Shown here: positions 34,161-44,248 of the stretch, piece after piece
How positions within the stretch are numbered: the stretch's first letter is position 1
Layout of the letters: each line of letters starts with the position of its first letter
Origin: Planctomycetaceae bacterium
GTDB lineage: Bacteria > Planctomycetota > Planctomycetia > Pirellulales > Thermoguttaceae
Assembly (NCBI GenBank): GCA_009778035.1
Contig: WRKP01000006.1
Span: 1 to 64,000, forward strand
Direction: 5' to 3'
DNA: 64,000 nt
Translations under genes and position numbers: made by a program
Notes under the pieces: generated by a model
Told to the model about the DNA's origin: nothing
Database searches by the model: none
The model's input: the letters and a program-made list of their open reading frames with translations, nothing else

Positions 34161-36932
34161 ATGCACACCATCGGAAGGTTCCTATTACTCGGAATTGCAT
34201 CGCTGCTTACCATTGGATGCCAAACCATTACGCCAATCGGAATAACCGCCGATGCGCCCGATCCCTTCCGGCTCGCCCTCATTGCCAACCATCCGCCAGT
34301 TGCACAGGTTGCTTTCGATACACTCGCGGTCATTCAAATCGAACCATCCGAGCCGCAATCGGAAGATTGCGATCCTATACATACTGACGCTGATTCGCAA
34401 TCTTCCGATTGCGAATCCGAAAATTGCTCTGAAGAAGAGCCCGAATTTGAATTCGAATTCGAATCCAATCGCATCACGCCCCTCTCAGAAGCCGAGCAAA
34501 CAGAACTCCTCTCCCAAAATCAATGGAGCAAAAATTTTGCGGCAATCAATTTGGCCGATTCGGGCAAAACATCCTCTTCATCGGGGATTTCCGCTGCCGA
34601 GCGACAACAACGAGAACAAAGGGACCGGCTGAACCAAACAAGGCAAGAACAGGCCAATCGGCAAAACCGACAATTTGTTTACATCGACCCCTCTGCGTCC
34701 GATTGGCGTTGGTTGCACCGGGGAATTGATAAACTCCAGGCAATTCCGCCGGAAAATCGAGTAAGTCCCGAAATCTTTCTGCGAAATAAATACCGCGACC
34801 AAAAAATCCTGCAAGCCAATGCTGCCATTCTGCTGGGCCGCGATGGCGATCCCAAGGCAGGCCGACTGCTTCTCCAACTCGTCCAAAGCGAATCGGTTCC
34901 CCTGAATATCCGATGTGCGGCAGCGGAAGTTTTAGGCCGAATGCCGACGATTACCGCCGAAGATTTGATTCCCCTGCTCGATAACGTCAAGGATCGTACG
35001 GTCGAAACCGTAAACCGGCAAACCGGCGAACAGATTCGGCAGCATCGGCCTGGTATCGCGGAAATTTGGGAGGAACTGCTCATCGCGATTGCCGAAAAAA
35101 TCGCCCCCTGGGAGCATGAATGCTTTTTGGAGCCGTTTGACGCCTCGGTCGCGAACATCCGCATTGAAACGGCTAAATTATGGCGGCGAAAGTCCTTGCA
35201 GAACCTTGCAAACGGACAACGGCCCGAAGGCACATTGCCGGATAAATTCCTCGAAATCGCCCGTCGGGAACCCAACCAAACAGCCCGAGCGGAAATCATC
35301 CGAACGCTGGGGGCCTGGCGGGTTCCCGATTTGTACAAAATCCTGGAAAACGATTTAACCCGAAGCAATCGGACAGCCGAAGTCCGCAATGCCGCAATGA
35401 TTGCGTTGGCCGAATCGGGCTCTCAAGAATCGATTCCGGTGATTAAGGATCAACTGCGTGATTCCGGGCCAAATCGGGCGGTTGCGGTTTCGGCCCTGCG
35501 GAAATTGGGTGCGTTCGATGAAATGCTCAAAATGTCGAGCGATACGGATTTTCGCGTCCGCGTCGAAGTTGCCAAAGCCCTGTCCGACCGTTGCACGCCG
35601 CAAACCGCCCTGCTTGCAAGGACATACATCGCCGACCGCAGTCGGGATGTGCAGTCGGCAGCCCTTGAAGCGGTCGGCAGTTGGAGCATCGAAGAGTCGG
35701 GCGCGTTGTTCCTGACGGCGGCGAAGAGTATGCACCCAAATGTTCGGCATCAGGCGGTCGATATGCTTATGCAACGCGATGTTTTTTATTCCGGCTTCGA
35801 TCCCGATGCCAGACCGGATAGCCAAACCGCACAGTTTCAGGAATTGGTGCATATATTCCGCAACACCTTCGGTTTTGACCCGATTTTGGATGCGGATTCC
35901 AATGACCGCACTGCAACCGCGATGCTGACGCCGGGAAACCGTTCCGCGAACGTTCCCGATGAGGCAATCCTCGCGGAAGTTCGGCGATGCCTCGATGATT
36001 GGTCGGACAGAACATTGCCGCAAACCCAACGGCAACTGATTCATCACCGCCTGACGAAGCACGGCACTCGGCTGATGCCGGCGATTGACCATATTATGAC
36101 GGTCGAAAAGCGGAACATTTTGGAATCGCTGGATAGGGTGTTTGCCGAAGTGGACCCGATGTTTTGGGAAATCGAAAAACTGCGTTCGCTGGACATTACG
36201 GCCAAGCGGAATGCGGCTCGGGAACTTGCCCGGCTCGGTGCGTTGGATACCCCCTCGAAACTTGCGTCCAAGCGAATTATTGACTTGACGGCTCGGGAAA
36301 ACGACCCGATGGTGCTGGCTTCGCTGCTTTCCGCATTGAAAAATGCCGATCCCGACTTGGTATGCCAACTTGCCCGACCGTTGCTGCAATCGGAATCGCC
36401 CGAAGTTCGCAGGGTATCGTGCGGAATGTTGCAGCAGTTTGGAAGCAGCGAGGATATTCCGTTGTTGCAGGAATTATTGCGTGATCCTAACCGTGTTGTT
36501 GTTCGCGGAGCATTATCGGCGATTGATGCGTTATGGGATGAGACTGCCGACAATGCTTCTGTTTTAGCAACGTTGAAGACGTTATTGCATCAGGGCGATG
36601 CTTCATTGCAAACGGATGTGGCGGCAACGTTGCATCGTTTGGGCCAATCGGAGGGAACGGCTGCGATTCGTCGTTTGGCGGCATCGAGTGATTACCGCGT
36701 CAAAGTGCATGTTGCGGGCACGGTATCGGGATTGGAGGATGACGTTTTTGTGGACATATTGTTACGATTTTTAGATGACAGTAATGCAACGGTACGGAAT
36801 GAGGCATTGAAGGGATTGCCGCGATTGGTTGGCGAGGACATAGGCCGTAGTGGAACTTCGGCGAATTCGACGGTTGCGCAGACTCAGCAGCAGATTGACC
36901 GCTGGAAGGCTTGGGGCCGCGAGCGACGGTGA
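34161..36932 (+). CDS. HEAT-repeat lipoprotein
   Basis: 923 residues. MHTIGRFLLLGIASLLTIGC is a lipoprotein signal with acylated Cys20. A very acidic linker (residues 70-110) is partly made of a palindromic repeat. From about residue 210 to the end, HEAT/armadillo-type helical repeats occur (LLQLVQSESVPLNIRCAAAEVLG, AAIRRLAASSDYRVKVHVAGTVSG), which form protein-binding solenoids. Start: ATG 34146 overlaps a TATGAT box, so ATG 34161, 10 nt after it, is preferred. Likely envelope-anchored scaffold; partner unknown. Confidence 0.82.
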   Translation: MHTIGRFLLLGIASLLTIGCQTITPIGITADAPDPFRLALIANHPPVAQVAFDTLAVIQIEPSEPQSEDCDPIHTDADSQSSDCESENCSEEEPEFEFEFESNRITPLSEAEQTELLSQNQWSKNFAAINLADSGKTSSSSGISAAERQQREQRDRLNQTRQEQANRQNRQFVYIDPSASDWRWLHRGIDKLQAIPPENRVSPEIFLRNKYRDQKILQANAAILLGRDGDPKAGRLLLQLVQSESVPLNIRCAAAEVLGRMPTITAEDLIPLLDNVKDRTVETVNRQTGEQIRQHRPGIAEIWEELLIAIAEKIAPWEHECFLEPFDASVANIRIETAKLWRRKSLQNLANGQRPEGTLPDKFLEIARREPNQTARAEIIRTLGAWRVPDLYKILENDLTRSNRTAEVRNAAMIALAESGSQESIPVIKDQLRDSGPNRAVAVSALRKLGAFDEMLKMSSDTDFRVRVEVAKALSDRCTPQTALLARTYIADRSRDVQSAALEAVGSWSIEESGALFLTAAKSMHPNVRHQAVDMLMQRDVFYSGFDPDARPDSQTAQFQELVHIFRNTFGFDPILDADSNDRTATAMLTPGNRSANVPDEAILAEVRRCLDDWSDRTLPQTQRQLIHHRLTKHGTRLMPAIDHIMTVEKRNILESLDRVFAEVDPMFWEIEKLRSLDITAKRNAARELARLGALDTPSKLASKRIIDLTARENDPMVLASLLSALKNADPDLVCQLARPLLQSESPEVRRVSCGMLQQFGSSEDIPLLQELLRDPNRVVVRGALSAIDALWDETADNASVLATLKTLLHQGDASLQTDVAATLHRLGQSEGTAAIRRLAASSDYRVKVHVAGTVSGLEDDVFVDILLRFLDDSNATVRNEALKGLPRLVGEDIGRSGTSANSTVAQTQQQIDRWKAWGRERR
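34350..34415 (+). repeat. Palindromic repeat inside the HEAT lipoprotein gene (family 2)
   Basis: GAGCCGCAATCGGAAGATTG starts at 34350 and closely matches the repeats at 28451-28476 and 40036-40059. It is followed by a perfect hairpin, TTCGCAATC-TTCC-GATTGCGAA (34394-34415). Both are read through in frame and encode part of the acidic linker. Confidence 0.7.
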
Positions 36933-36936
36933 AGTG

Positions 36937-36965
36937 CAAAGCCCGTAACGTCAGTTGGAGACTCC
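36937..36965 (+). repeat. Short dispersed repeat (family 3)
   Basis: CAAAGCCCGTAACG followed by TCAGTTGGAGACTCCC. Similar to 59724-59752 on the same strand and to 40057-40086 and 62042-62059 on the other strand. It follows the HEAT gene stop. Confidence 0.5.
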
Positions 36966-37070
36966 CCATTTTTGTCGCATAAAACAAGAAAAATGGACAT
37001 TGCAATTCCGGCTCGCCCTTGCGTTTTTTGCCGTTTCGTGTAGAATCAGGCACACAGGAGCGTCGGATAT

Positions 37071-37400
37071 ATGTCGATTTCAATAACCCCAGCGGCCATA
37101 AACGAAGTAAAAAGCATCAAAACATCACAAAGTCTTGGAAGCGATACATTCTTGCGTATCAGCATCCTCGGTGGTGGATGCAGCGGATTGCACTATGCTC
37201 TCAACTTCGATACGGTATTCGATCATGCCCTGGATACAAAATATGATTTTGATGACGTAATGCTGGCTACGCAGAGAAAATTTGATCCGCACTTCGATGG
37301 CACGACAGTCGATTTTGTCGATTTGCCTACCGGACGCGGTTTTGCAATAGAAAATCCAAACTTCCCGAAGTCTGCCGGTTGCGATATGTGCGGACGCTGA
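37071..37400 (+). CDS. IscA/HesB-family iron-sulfur protein with altered C-terminal cysteines
   Basis: 109 residues. The fold is recognisable from TPAAINEVKSI at the start and ISILGGGCSGLHY, which contains the first conserved Cys37. A-type carriers normally end with Cys-Gly-Cys; here the tail is SAGCDMCGR, giving Cys104-x2-Cys107. A-type carriers deliver Fe-S clusters to apoproteins. The changed spacing may be natural variation or may alter cluster binding. No isc or suf genes are nearby. An AGGAG lies about 12 nt before the ATG. Confidence 0.85.
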   Translation: MSISITPAAINEVKSIKTSQSLGSDTFLRISILGGGCSGLHYALNFDTVFDHALDTKYDFDDVMLATQRKFDPHFDGTTVDFVDLPTGRGFAIENPNFPKSAGCDMCGR

Positions 37401-37450
37401 CACTCGATGAACCGCTATACTGATACACTAACCCCTTTTATTCGCTGAAA

Positions 37451-37759
37451 ATGTCTGAAACACAAACACCTGATCCTAACAGTGCTCCGTCGGCCATCCA
37501 ATTCGATGATTCCAGTGTTTGCGCAACGTATGCAAACTTTTGCCGTGTAACCGGCACGCCCGAGGAGTTGATCATTGACTTTGGCCTTAATCCGCAGCCG
37601 ATTGGCCTTCCAACATCGCCCATCAAGGTTACGAATCGAATCGTTACCAATTTTTATACCGCCAAGCGAATGTTGCTTGCTTTGCAGACGACAATTCAGC
37701 GGCATGAGCAAACGTTCGGCCCGCTCGAAATTGACGTACAAAAACGGGTCAAGCAATAG
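37451..37759 (+). CDS. DUF3467-family protein
   Basis: 102 residues. The pattern YANFCRVTGTPEELIIDFG followed by TNRIVTNFYTAKRMLLAL matches the small DUF3467 family known mainly from planctomycetes and other bacteria. No catalytic residues are evident and function is unknown. It starts 50 nt after the IscA-like gene and a TATACT lies about 30 nt upstream, so it may have its own promoter. Confidence 0.75.
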   Translation: MSETQTPDPNSAPSAIQFDDSSVCATYANFCRVTGTPEELIIDFGLNPQPIGLPTSPIKVTNRIVTNFYTAKRMLLALQTTIQRHEQTFGPLEIDVQKRVKQ

Positions 37760-37831
37760 ACTCGTTCGGCAATTCCGAAATCGTCCTTCCGGTGTTAGCC
37801 GCCGAGCCCTGCGACGCGACGCTCGACGGGT

Positions 37832-37847
37832 TTCGGCCTGCGCCGAA
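37832..37847. terminator. Hairpin between convergent genes
   Basis: TTCGGC-CTGC-GCCGAA, lying between the DUF3467 gene and fabF, which converge. No T-tract on either side; weak bidirectional terminator candidate. Confidence 0.3.
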
Positions 37848-37881
37848 CAGGCTCTAACGCGTGTTACGGCATCGCGACGGA

Positions 37882-39123
<1,242 letters not shown>

Positions 39124-39348
39124 AATATAGTGTATTTTTATACCGAATAGTCCGATTGTAACGCTTTTCCGTGCGGTTGTCAATGCGTTGGATGGCAGTC
39201 CAGCCTGTCCGGGGGACTGGCATTTTCAGCGTTTGATTTTCATAAGCCGTTTGTCGGCGTTTGTGTCCGTTTTCGTTGCCGCCGTTCTGCTTTTGTGATA
39301 GAATGGCGATGAATATCAACTGTTGCATTCGGTGAGTAGCGACAAACT

Positions 39349-39642
39349 ATGCTGACCCGAGAAGACGTTTTACAAATCCTGCGAGAAAACAAGGAACGTT
39401 TTGCAGAACAATACGGCGTAACAAAAATCGGTCTGTTCGGTTCCTTTGCTCGGGATGAAGCAACCGAAGAGAGTGATGTCGATGTTTGCGTGGAAATTGC
39501 CGAGCCGACATACAGCGGGATGTGTCGGTTGCGCGAGGAAATCATGGACAAGAGTTTACGTGATGTCGATATTGTGCGGGTGCGGCGAGGGATGAATGCC
39601 ATTCTGAAAAAATTTATAGATAGGGACGCTGTTTATGTCTAA
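39349..39642 (+). CDS. mntA: MntA-type nucleotidyltransferase antitoxin
   Basis: 97 residues of the minimal nucleotidyltransferase fold: GLFGSFARDEATEESDVDV, with GSF at 31-33 and the metal-binding Asp43-x-Asp45. In type VII toxin-antitoxin systems MntA neutralises the HEPN toxin by adding AMP to it. The stop overlaps the start of the next gene by 8 nt, the usual arrangement. TAGAAT lies about 50 nt upstream. Confidence 0.88.
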   Translation: MLTREDVLQILRENKERFAEQYGVTKIGLFGSFARDEATEESDVDVCVEIAEPTYSGMCRLREEIMDKSLRDVDIVRVRRGMNAILKKFIDRDAVYV

Positions 39643-40051
39643 AAAAACCGATTGGGAAGTGATCGAAGGGAAGTTGATAAATGTCCAAGGTGCGTTGGCG
39701 ACCGTTGAAAAACGGTTCCGGGAGGTTCCAAACGCTGATTTTTTTCGATCCGCAGAGGGAGAGGAAAGAAGGGACGGAATATGTATGTTATACCAAGCGA
39801 TAGGCGAGACATTCAAGCAAATCGACGAAAAAACGAACAAAGATTTTCTCTCGCGTTATCCAGAAATTATTTGGAAAGATGTCATCGGTTTTCGCAATAT
39901 CATCGCTCATGACTATTTCAGCATTGATGAGGAAGTGTTGTTTGCAATTTGCCAAACACACCTTCCGCTGTTGCAGGAAACAGTCAACCGTATGATTGAT
40001 GACTTGGAAAAACGTACAGACTTGCGAAATTTCATAGAGCCGCATTCGTAA
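39635..40051 (+). CDS. hepT: HepT-type HEPN ribonuclease toxin
   Basis: 138-residue helical HEPN (DUF86) protein. The active-site motif R-x4-H-x-Y is intact as RNIIAHDY (Arg87, His92, Tyr94), so the toxin is predicted to be active. It overlaps mntA by 8 nt, consistent with translational coupling. Its last residues (EPHS) and TAA stop lie within a palindromic repeat shared with another gene, so the original C-terminus may have been replaced. Confidence 0.88.
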   Translation: MSKKTDWEVIEGKLINVQGALATVEKRFREVPNADFFRSAEGEERRDGICMLYQAIGETFKQIDEKTNKDFLSRYPEIIWKDVIGFRNIIAHDYFSIDEEVLFAICQTHLPLLQETVNRMIDDLEKRTDLRNFIEPHS

Positions 40052-40059
40052 GATTGCGG
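40036..40059 (+). repeat. Palindromic repeat covering the hepT stop codon (family 2)
   Basis: AGAGCCGCATTCGTAAGATT and on to GCGG, nearly identical to the minus-strand sequence at 28451-28476. The hepT TAA is inside it. A related GCGGCTCTGTTAAC half occurs about 45 nt downstream. Confidence 0.75.
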
Positions 40060-40086
40060 AATCCCTGGCTGACGCCACGGACTCTG
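40057..40086 (-). repeat. Short dispersed repeat (family 3), minus orientation
   Basis: On the minus strand CAGAGTCCGTGGCGTCAGCC then AGGGATTCCG, resembling 59724-59752 at roughly 22 of 28 positions. It abuts the family-2 repeat at the end of hepT. Confidence 0.45.
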
Positions 40087-40122
40087 CGAACGCAATCTGA
40101 CGCCCGCGGCTCTGTTAACTGT

Positions 40123-41346
40123 TCACCCCTTCCTCAACACATCGGCCAGGATGTCCAGGCCCTCGGCCGCTATGCTCTCCTCTATCGTCATCGCCGGCAA
40201 TAAACGCAATACATTGCCCTGCGTGCAGTTGAGCAAAAGTCCACGATCCAAACACGACTTGACAAACGCTGCCCCCTCAACCGCCAATTCAATGCCGATC
40301 ATCAAGCCAACACCACGAACCTCCTCTATTAAATTGGAACTCTGTGCAAGTTGCTCCAATGCCGTAAAAAATAAATTGCTGATTTTCTTCGTGCGTTCGA
40401 GCAAACCCTCCGATTCAATCATCTGAATCGTTGCAATGCCCGCCGCCGCTGAAATCGGATTGCCGCCGTAAGTTGCTGCGTGCGTTCCCGGCCGCAAACT
40501 CTCCGCGATGTCCGACTTCGCCAACATTGCCGCACCCGGCAAACTGCCAGATACCGACTTCGCCAGCGTCATTATGTCCGGCTCCACACCAAAATACTGG
40601 TATCCGAACCAATGTCCCGTGCGTCCACAGCCCGTCTGGACCTCATCAAAAACGAGCAACAAATTATTGTCATCACAAATCTTCCGCAGGCCTTGCAAAA
40701 AACCGTCCGGCGGCATCCGCACGCCGCCTTCGCCTTGAATCGGCTCGATCATAATCCCCGCCGTCTCACTGTCGAGTGCATTTTCAACGGCCTGCAAATC
40801 GCCGTAAGGCACATAGGTAAAGCCAGCCAGCATTGGATGGACTCCTTCGTGATGTTTGGGCTGGGCCGTCGCGGAAAGTGCGCCCATCGTTCGGCCATGA
40901 AAACTGCCTTGGAAGGTGATGATTTTGTATCGGTCTTTGGACGAATGAAGCCGAACAAGTTTAATAGCGGCCTCATTGGCTTCGGCTCCGCTATTGCAGA
41001 AAAAGGCTTTTGCCCTTACCGTGGGGCTCACGCCGCCCCGCTCTTGTGAGGTGCTGCCGAAACTGCGTTCGGACAGGAGCCGAGCCCAAGTGCCTTGCAG
41101 TTCGGTATGCCAGGTATTGGGAACGTGAATCAGTTGGGCGACCTGTTTTTGGACGGCTTCGACGATAGGTTTTGGGCAATGTCCGAGGAGCCCGCAGCCC
41201 CAGCCGGGAAAGAAGTCGATATAGCGTTTTCCGTCGGCGTCCCAAATTTCGGAATTGGCACCGCGAACCAGCGACACTGGATATCGGGTATAGTTGCCGA
41301 TGACGTATTGGTCGAATAACGCGATGGTTTGTTTGGATGTGAGCAT
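40123..41346 (-). CDS. argD: Acetylornithine aminotransferase-like, class III PLP enzyme
   Basis: 407 residues. PLP-dependent transamination in arginine biosynthesis is the likely role. Motifs: FFCNSGAEANEAAIKL, GSFHGRT, EPIQGEGG, LLVFDEVQTGCGRTG, and the PLP lysine in MTLAKSVSG. A segment SFGSTSQERGGVSPTVRA just before FFCNSG is longer than in typical ArgD and corresponds to a small palindromic DNA insertion. ATG 41346 is chosen over TTG 41358. No other arg genes are near, so another class III specificity is possible. Confidence 0.87.
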   Translation of the reverse strand: MLTSKQTIALFDQYVIGNYTRYPVSLVRGANSEIWDADGKRYIDFFPGWGCGLLGHCPKPIVEAVQKQVAQLIHVPNTWHTELQGTWARLLSERSFGSTSQERGGVSPTVRAKAFFCNSGAEANEAAIKLVRLHSSKDRYKIITFQGSFHGRTMGALSATAQPKHHEGVHPMLAGFTYVPYGDLQAVENALDSETAGIMIEPIQGEGGVRMPPDGFLQGLRKICDDNNLLLVFDEVQTGCGRTGHWFGYQYFGVEPDIMTLAKSVSGSLPGAAMLAKSDIAESLRPGTHAATYGGNPISAAAGIATIQMIESEGLLERTKKISNLFFTALEQLAQSSNLIEEVRGVGLMIGIELAVEGAAFVKSCLDRGLLLNCTQGNVLRLLPAMTIEESIAAEGLDILADVLRKG

Positions 41347-41521
41347 ATCGGTCTGCAAGGTTAGAGTTGGTGTATGTTACTGCCCCGGCAAAAAAAAAAC
41401 AAGGGGCTAGGGCTGTTATCGCGTAGCCATTTCAAATGGCATACCTGCTGGTCGGGGAACAACGGCAAAACGGTGAAACATTTTTGCCGAAAAATTTCAC
41501 CATTGTTTCAATGCAAAACAT

Positions 41522-41776
41522 AACTTTGACACAACACCGCTACATAGTGCCGCCGATCATTCTAGTGTCGAAGTGTTGACATACCATATCGCCCAAGGTG
41601 CCGACATTAACCCAAGCCTTAATGATGGTCGAACACTACTGGACGTTGCCAACACGGAAGAGAAGAAGGCAATACTCCGAGCGGGGGGGCAGCAATGGGA
41701 TGCCCCTGCTGGCCCGCGTTGGACGTTTTTGTTTCGTCTGTACTACCAGCCGCCGTTCCTATGGGGTGTTCAATGA
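41522..41776 (+). pseudogene. Ankyrin-repeat protein remnant
   Basis: The plus frame reads DTTPLHSAADHSSVEVLTYH and continues AQGADIN...GRTLLDVA, a diverged ankyrin repeat. The frame is closed by TGA at 41474 and has no credible start or N-terminus, so it is a fragment. Its last 18 nt overlap the 3' end of the KAP NTPase gene on the other strand. The remaining 170 nt of the gap up to argD hold a GCCATTTCAAATGGC palindrome near 41430 and nothing else I recognise. Confidence 0.6.
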
Positions 41777-44014
41777 TGTTTTAAAGTAGTATCCCTGTAG
41801 TATCCCTGAATCAGATATTATTTTCTTGAAATCGTCATCTGTAATCACCTCCCTTGAAACAAATGATTCCAATACTCCCAGTATTTTTTCTCTAGACAGC
41901 GTACTTGGTAATCCGTGCCATCGGGTTAAATATATACCTTCACCGGCATCCTCCTTGACCTCATGCCGACGTCCAAAATAGTGAAGAACAGCAGCGCACA
42001 GAGAAATGTTCGGCAGGATTGCAGAAAAAATTGTTTCAAACCAAGGCAATAATAGTTCTGGTACTCTGTCTTTTTGTTCAATTCCGCCCACTATTCGTGG
42101 ATAATTCTTATCGCTTTCATAGTCACGCACTAAATGCCATTGCCGGCTCAATAACTTCAAGGGTACAGATGTATCAATTTTACTATCCGCAAGTTCCAGA
42201 ATCACCGCTTTTGTCAAATCCAACAGTGAAGCATCATTAACTGAAGATAACCAACGGCTGTGCAACTCTAAATATACTAGATCTGTACCAGCAATAATAT
42301 GTACAAGTGTTTTTCTATCGGTACTATGATTCCAATCCTCTATTGCTCGTAGTTGTTTTTGATCTCTTTCCACATCAGGAACGTGTTCATTGATAATCCT
42401 TGAGAAATAGTCTACGGGTTTTACGTTACGGATCCGGCGCGTAGTCTTGGACATCTTTATATTATCAAAGAATAACCATTCCAGTATCTGTGCGTGCCGT
42501 TTGTAGATTTCATTCTCCTTAACTATTTCTCTGATTTCATTATCTCGATTACGAAGTATGGACAAATTTTCCACAATAAAATCAAAAACTGAATTATCAG
42601 TATTGCGTAGAATCGTCAAGGCAAGCAGTTCCACATAGTCGCACTCACCACGCAATTTTCCCCACGTAACATCAAGGTCTCGAATGATTGTTTTGAATGT
42701 TCGTGGTGTATCAATTAATTCTAACAATGCTGAATAGACACCCACTTCTGTTAAATAGGGGATTTTTTCAAGTATTTCGTTATCGTCTTTTGGTTCCACT
42801 ACACCCTTGCTTTGATGTTTGGCGATTGTTGCCAGGCACGTAGACTTATCCCGAAAGGACATCACTGGGACTTCCTCGACATAATCGCAAATCTTCACAA
42901 AATCAAGCCGCTCTTCATTTTTACGATAGGAATCTGTAATGACAAAAGACACACATTCCGTGTTTCGTAAACGGCGCAGCGTTGCATCGACACTATCGTG
43001 TCGGATATCATTATTTTTGTTGCGGTCCAAATCTTCAAGGATTAAAACCATTTTTTTTCCTTCGGAACGCAACAAATTGTCAATCTTTTTTAGTACATTC
43101 TCCGGTATGTTCACCTCACGAAATAATTCGGTAATGATATCGAAAATGGTATGTGTCTTTGCCAATGCCCGAACATATTGTTGTGGAATATGAGTCAGGT
43201 GGTCGGTATCCAACCCAACCATGGTCATTCCATCAATGATTTTTTTGATAATATATTGCAATGCTGATTGCGAGTCTTCAAAACCCCAGCAATCCGCACG
43301 GACAAAGATAATGTCTTTACGTCCTTTCTTCTCTATTACGATATTTTCAACCAATTCCGTTATAGTCGATTTGCCGGAACCATATTGTCCACGCAAGCGA
43401 ATAGTGGCATTGCCTTTTATGTTGATACTGTTGATTAGGCGAGTAGCAATTTTTTCGGCTTTTAGAGTAAAATTAAAAAAATCCTCTTGGGGTGGGTTGT
43501 CATCTTTTGCCCAATCAAGCATTTCTTCAGAAGACAGTTCGAAAATGAAGCGTTGCTGTATTTCGACATATCTTTTTTCACGTTTTTTTTGGCAGAGGCA
43601 GGATGTTTCTCGAAAAATTATCAGTAAAACAAGAATAATTGCCCCGAACAGCCAATACCATTTCTTTATGCCATCCCATTCCTCAAAAAAGATGATTTGA
43701 TACACATAACCGCTTGCAATGATGGCGGCAACTGCAAAATAATCGGCTATTCTAGCCTCCCAACCTCTATAGGCGAACCAAGTAGAAAAATTATCCCATT
43801 TCCGGTATAGAAAAACAAATATGCCGCCAAATATAATGCTGAATAACACAGCAAGTGGGGCTACTTCTAATTTATCACTCTTACAAGCGATAACATCAAA
43901 ACGGTAGATAGCAAGCGGCACAATGGCAAAACAAGCATAGACACCAATCACAGCCGGCACTCTGCGGGCAATCATTCGACAAAAACGTAGAAATCTGTCA
44001 TTTTTTTTTGGCAT
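41759..44014 (-). CDS. KAP-family P-loop NTPase with membrane segments
   Basis: 751 residues. Four hydrophobic segments in the first 150 residues (about 22-40, 52-70, 90-110, 120-140) anchor it in the membrane. The KAP ATPase core follows, with Walker A GQYGSGKST (about 207-215) and Walker B VLILEDLDR (about 320). The C-terminal half is helical with no known domain. KAP NTPases are sporadic, often mobile, and several are linked to phage or plasmid exclusion. The gene is strongly AT-rich beside its neighbours and is flanked by an ankyrin remnant and a DUF362 remnant. ATG 44014 (MPKKNDRF) is chosen; the TTG 44059 extension lies in the remnant. Confidence 0.82.
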   Translation of the reverse strand: MPKKNDRFLRFCRMIARRVPAVIGVYACFAIVPLAIYRFDVIACKSDKLEVAPLAVLFSIIFGGIFVFLYRKWDNFSTWFAYRGWEARIADYFAVAAIIASGYVYQIIFFEEWDGIKKWYWLFGAIILVLLIIFRETSCLCQKKREKRYVEIQQRFIFELSSEEMLDWAKDDNPPQEDFFNFTLKAEKIATRLINSINIKGNATIRLRGQYGSGKSTITELVENIVIEKKGRKDIIFVRADCWGFEDSQSALQYIIKKIIDGMTMVGLDTDHLTHIPQQYVRALAKTHTIFDIITELFREVNIPENVLKKIDNLLRSEGKKMVLILEDLDRNKNNDIRHDSVDATLRRLRNTECVSFVITDSYRKNEERLDFVKICDYVEEVPVMSFRDKSTCLATIAKHQSKGVVEPKDDNEILEKIPYLTEVGVYSALLELIDTPRTFKTIIRDLDVTWGKLRGECDYVELLALTILRNTDNSVFDFIVENLSILRNRDNEIREIVKENEIYKRHAQILEWLFFDNIKMSKTTRRIRNVKPVDYFSRIINEHVPDVERDQKQLRAIEDWNHSTDRKTLVHIIAGTDLVYLELHSRWLSSVNDASLLDLTKAVILELADSKIDTSVPLKLLSRQWHLVRDYESDKNYPRIVGGIEQKDRVPELLLPWFETIFSAILPNISLCAAVLHYFGRRHEVKEDAGEGIYLTRWHGLPSTLSREKILGVLESFVSREVITDDDFKKIISDSGILQGYYFKTSLNTP

Positions 44015-44045
44015 TCCGATATTGTAGCAAAAGTTGGCGACGGCA

Positions 44046-44198
44046 AACAGGCTCGTCAATAACGAAGCTCGGTTTGATAACGACGTTCATTCCGGTTTTG
44101 AGCCGATTGCCGACGGCAGTTTCCCGTAGAAACGTGTGGGTCATCTCCGCTACGTCCGTACCGTAGATGATGGCGATGTCGCTCTCGGCAATTTTCTC
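44046..44198 (-). pseudogene. DUF362-family N-terminal fragment
   Basis: The minus frame reads EKIAESDIAIIYGTDVAEMT, then TFLRETAVGNRLKTG and MNVVIKPSFVIDEPV. This matches the start of DUF362 proteins (an initial beta strand, the EEMT helix, then a G-x-x-VxIKPNFV strand). It breaks off after EPV at the KAP gene and is closed by TGA at 43998; upstream it is closed by another stop with no ATG. It is therefore a broken gene cut at the KAP boundary. Confidence 0.55.
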
Positions 44199-44248
44199 AC
44201 AGGATAATTTTGCTCATTTTCACACGCCCGGCTATCGCGATTGTCCGA

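Noticed and set aside
35355-36389. Minus-strand frame of 344 codons
   Set aside because: Antisense to the HEAT-repeat lipoprotein, whose repeats are clear.
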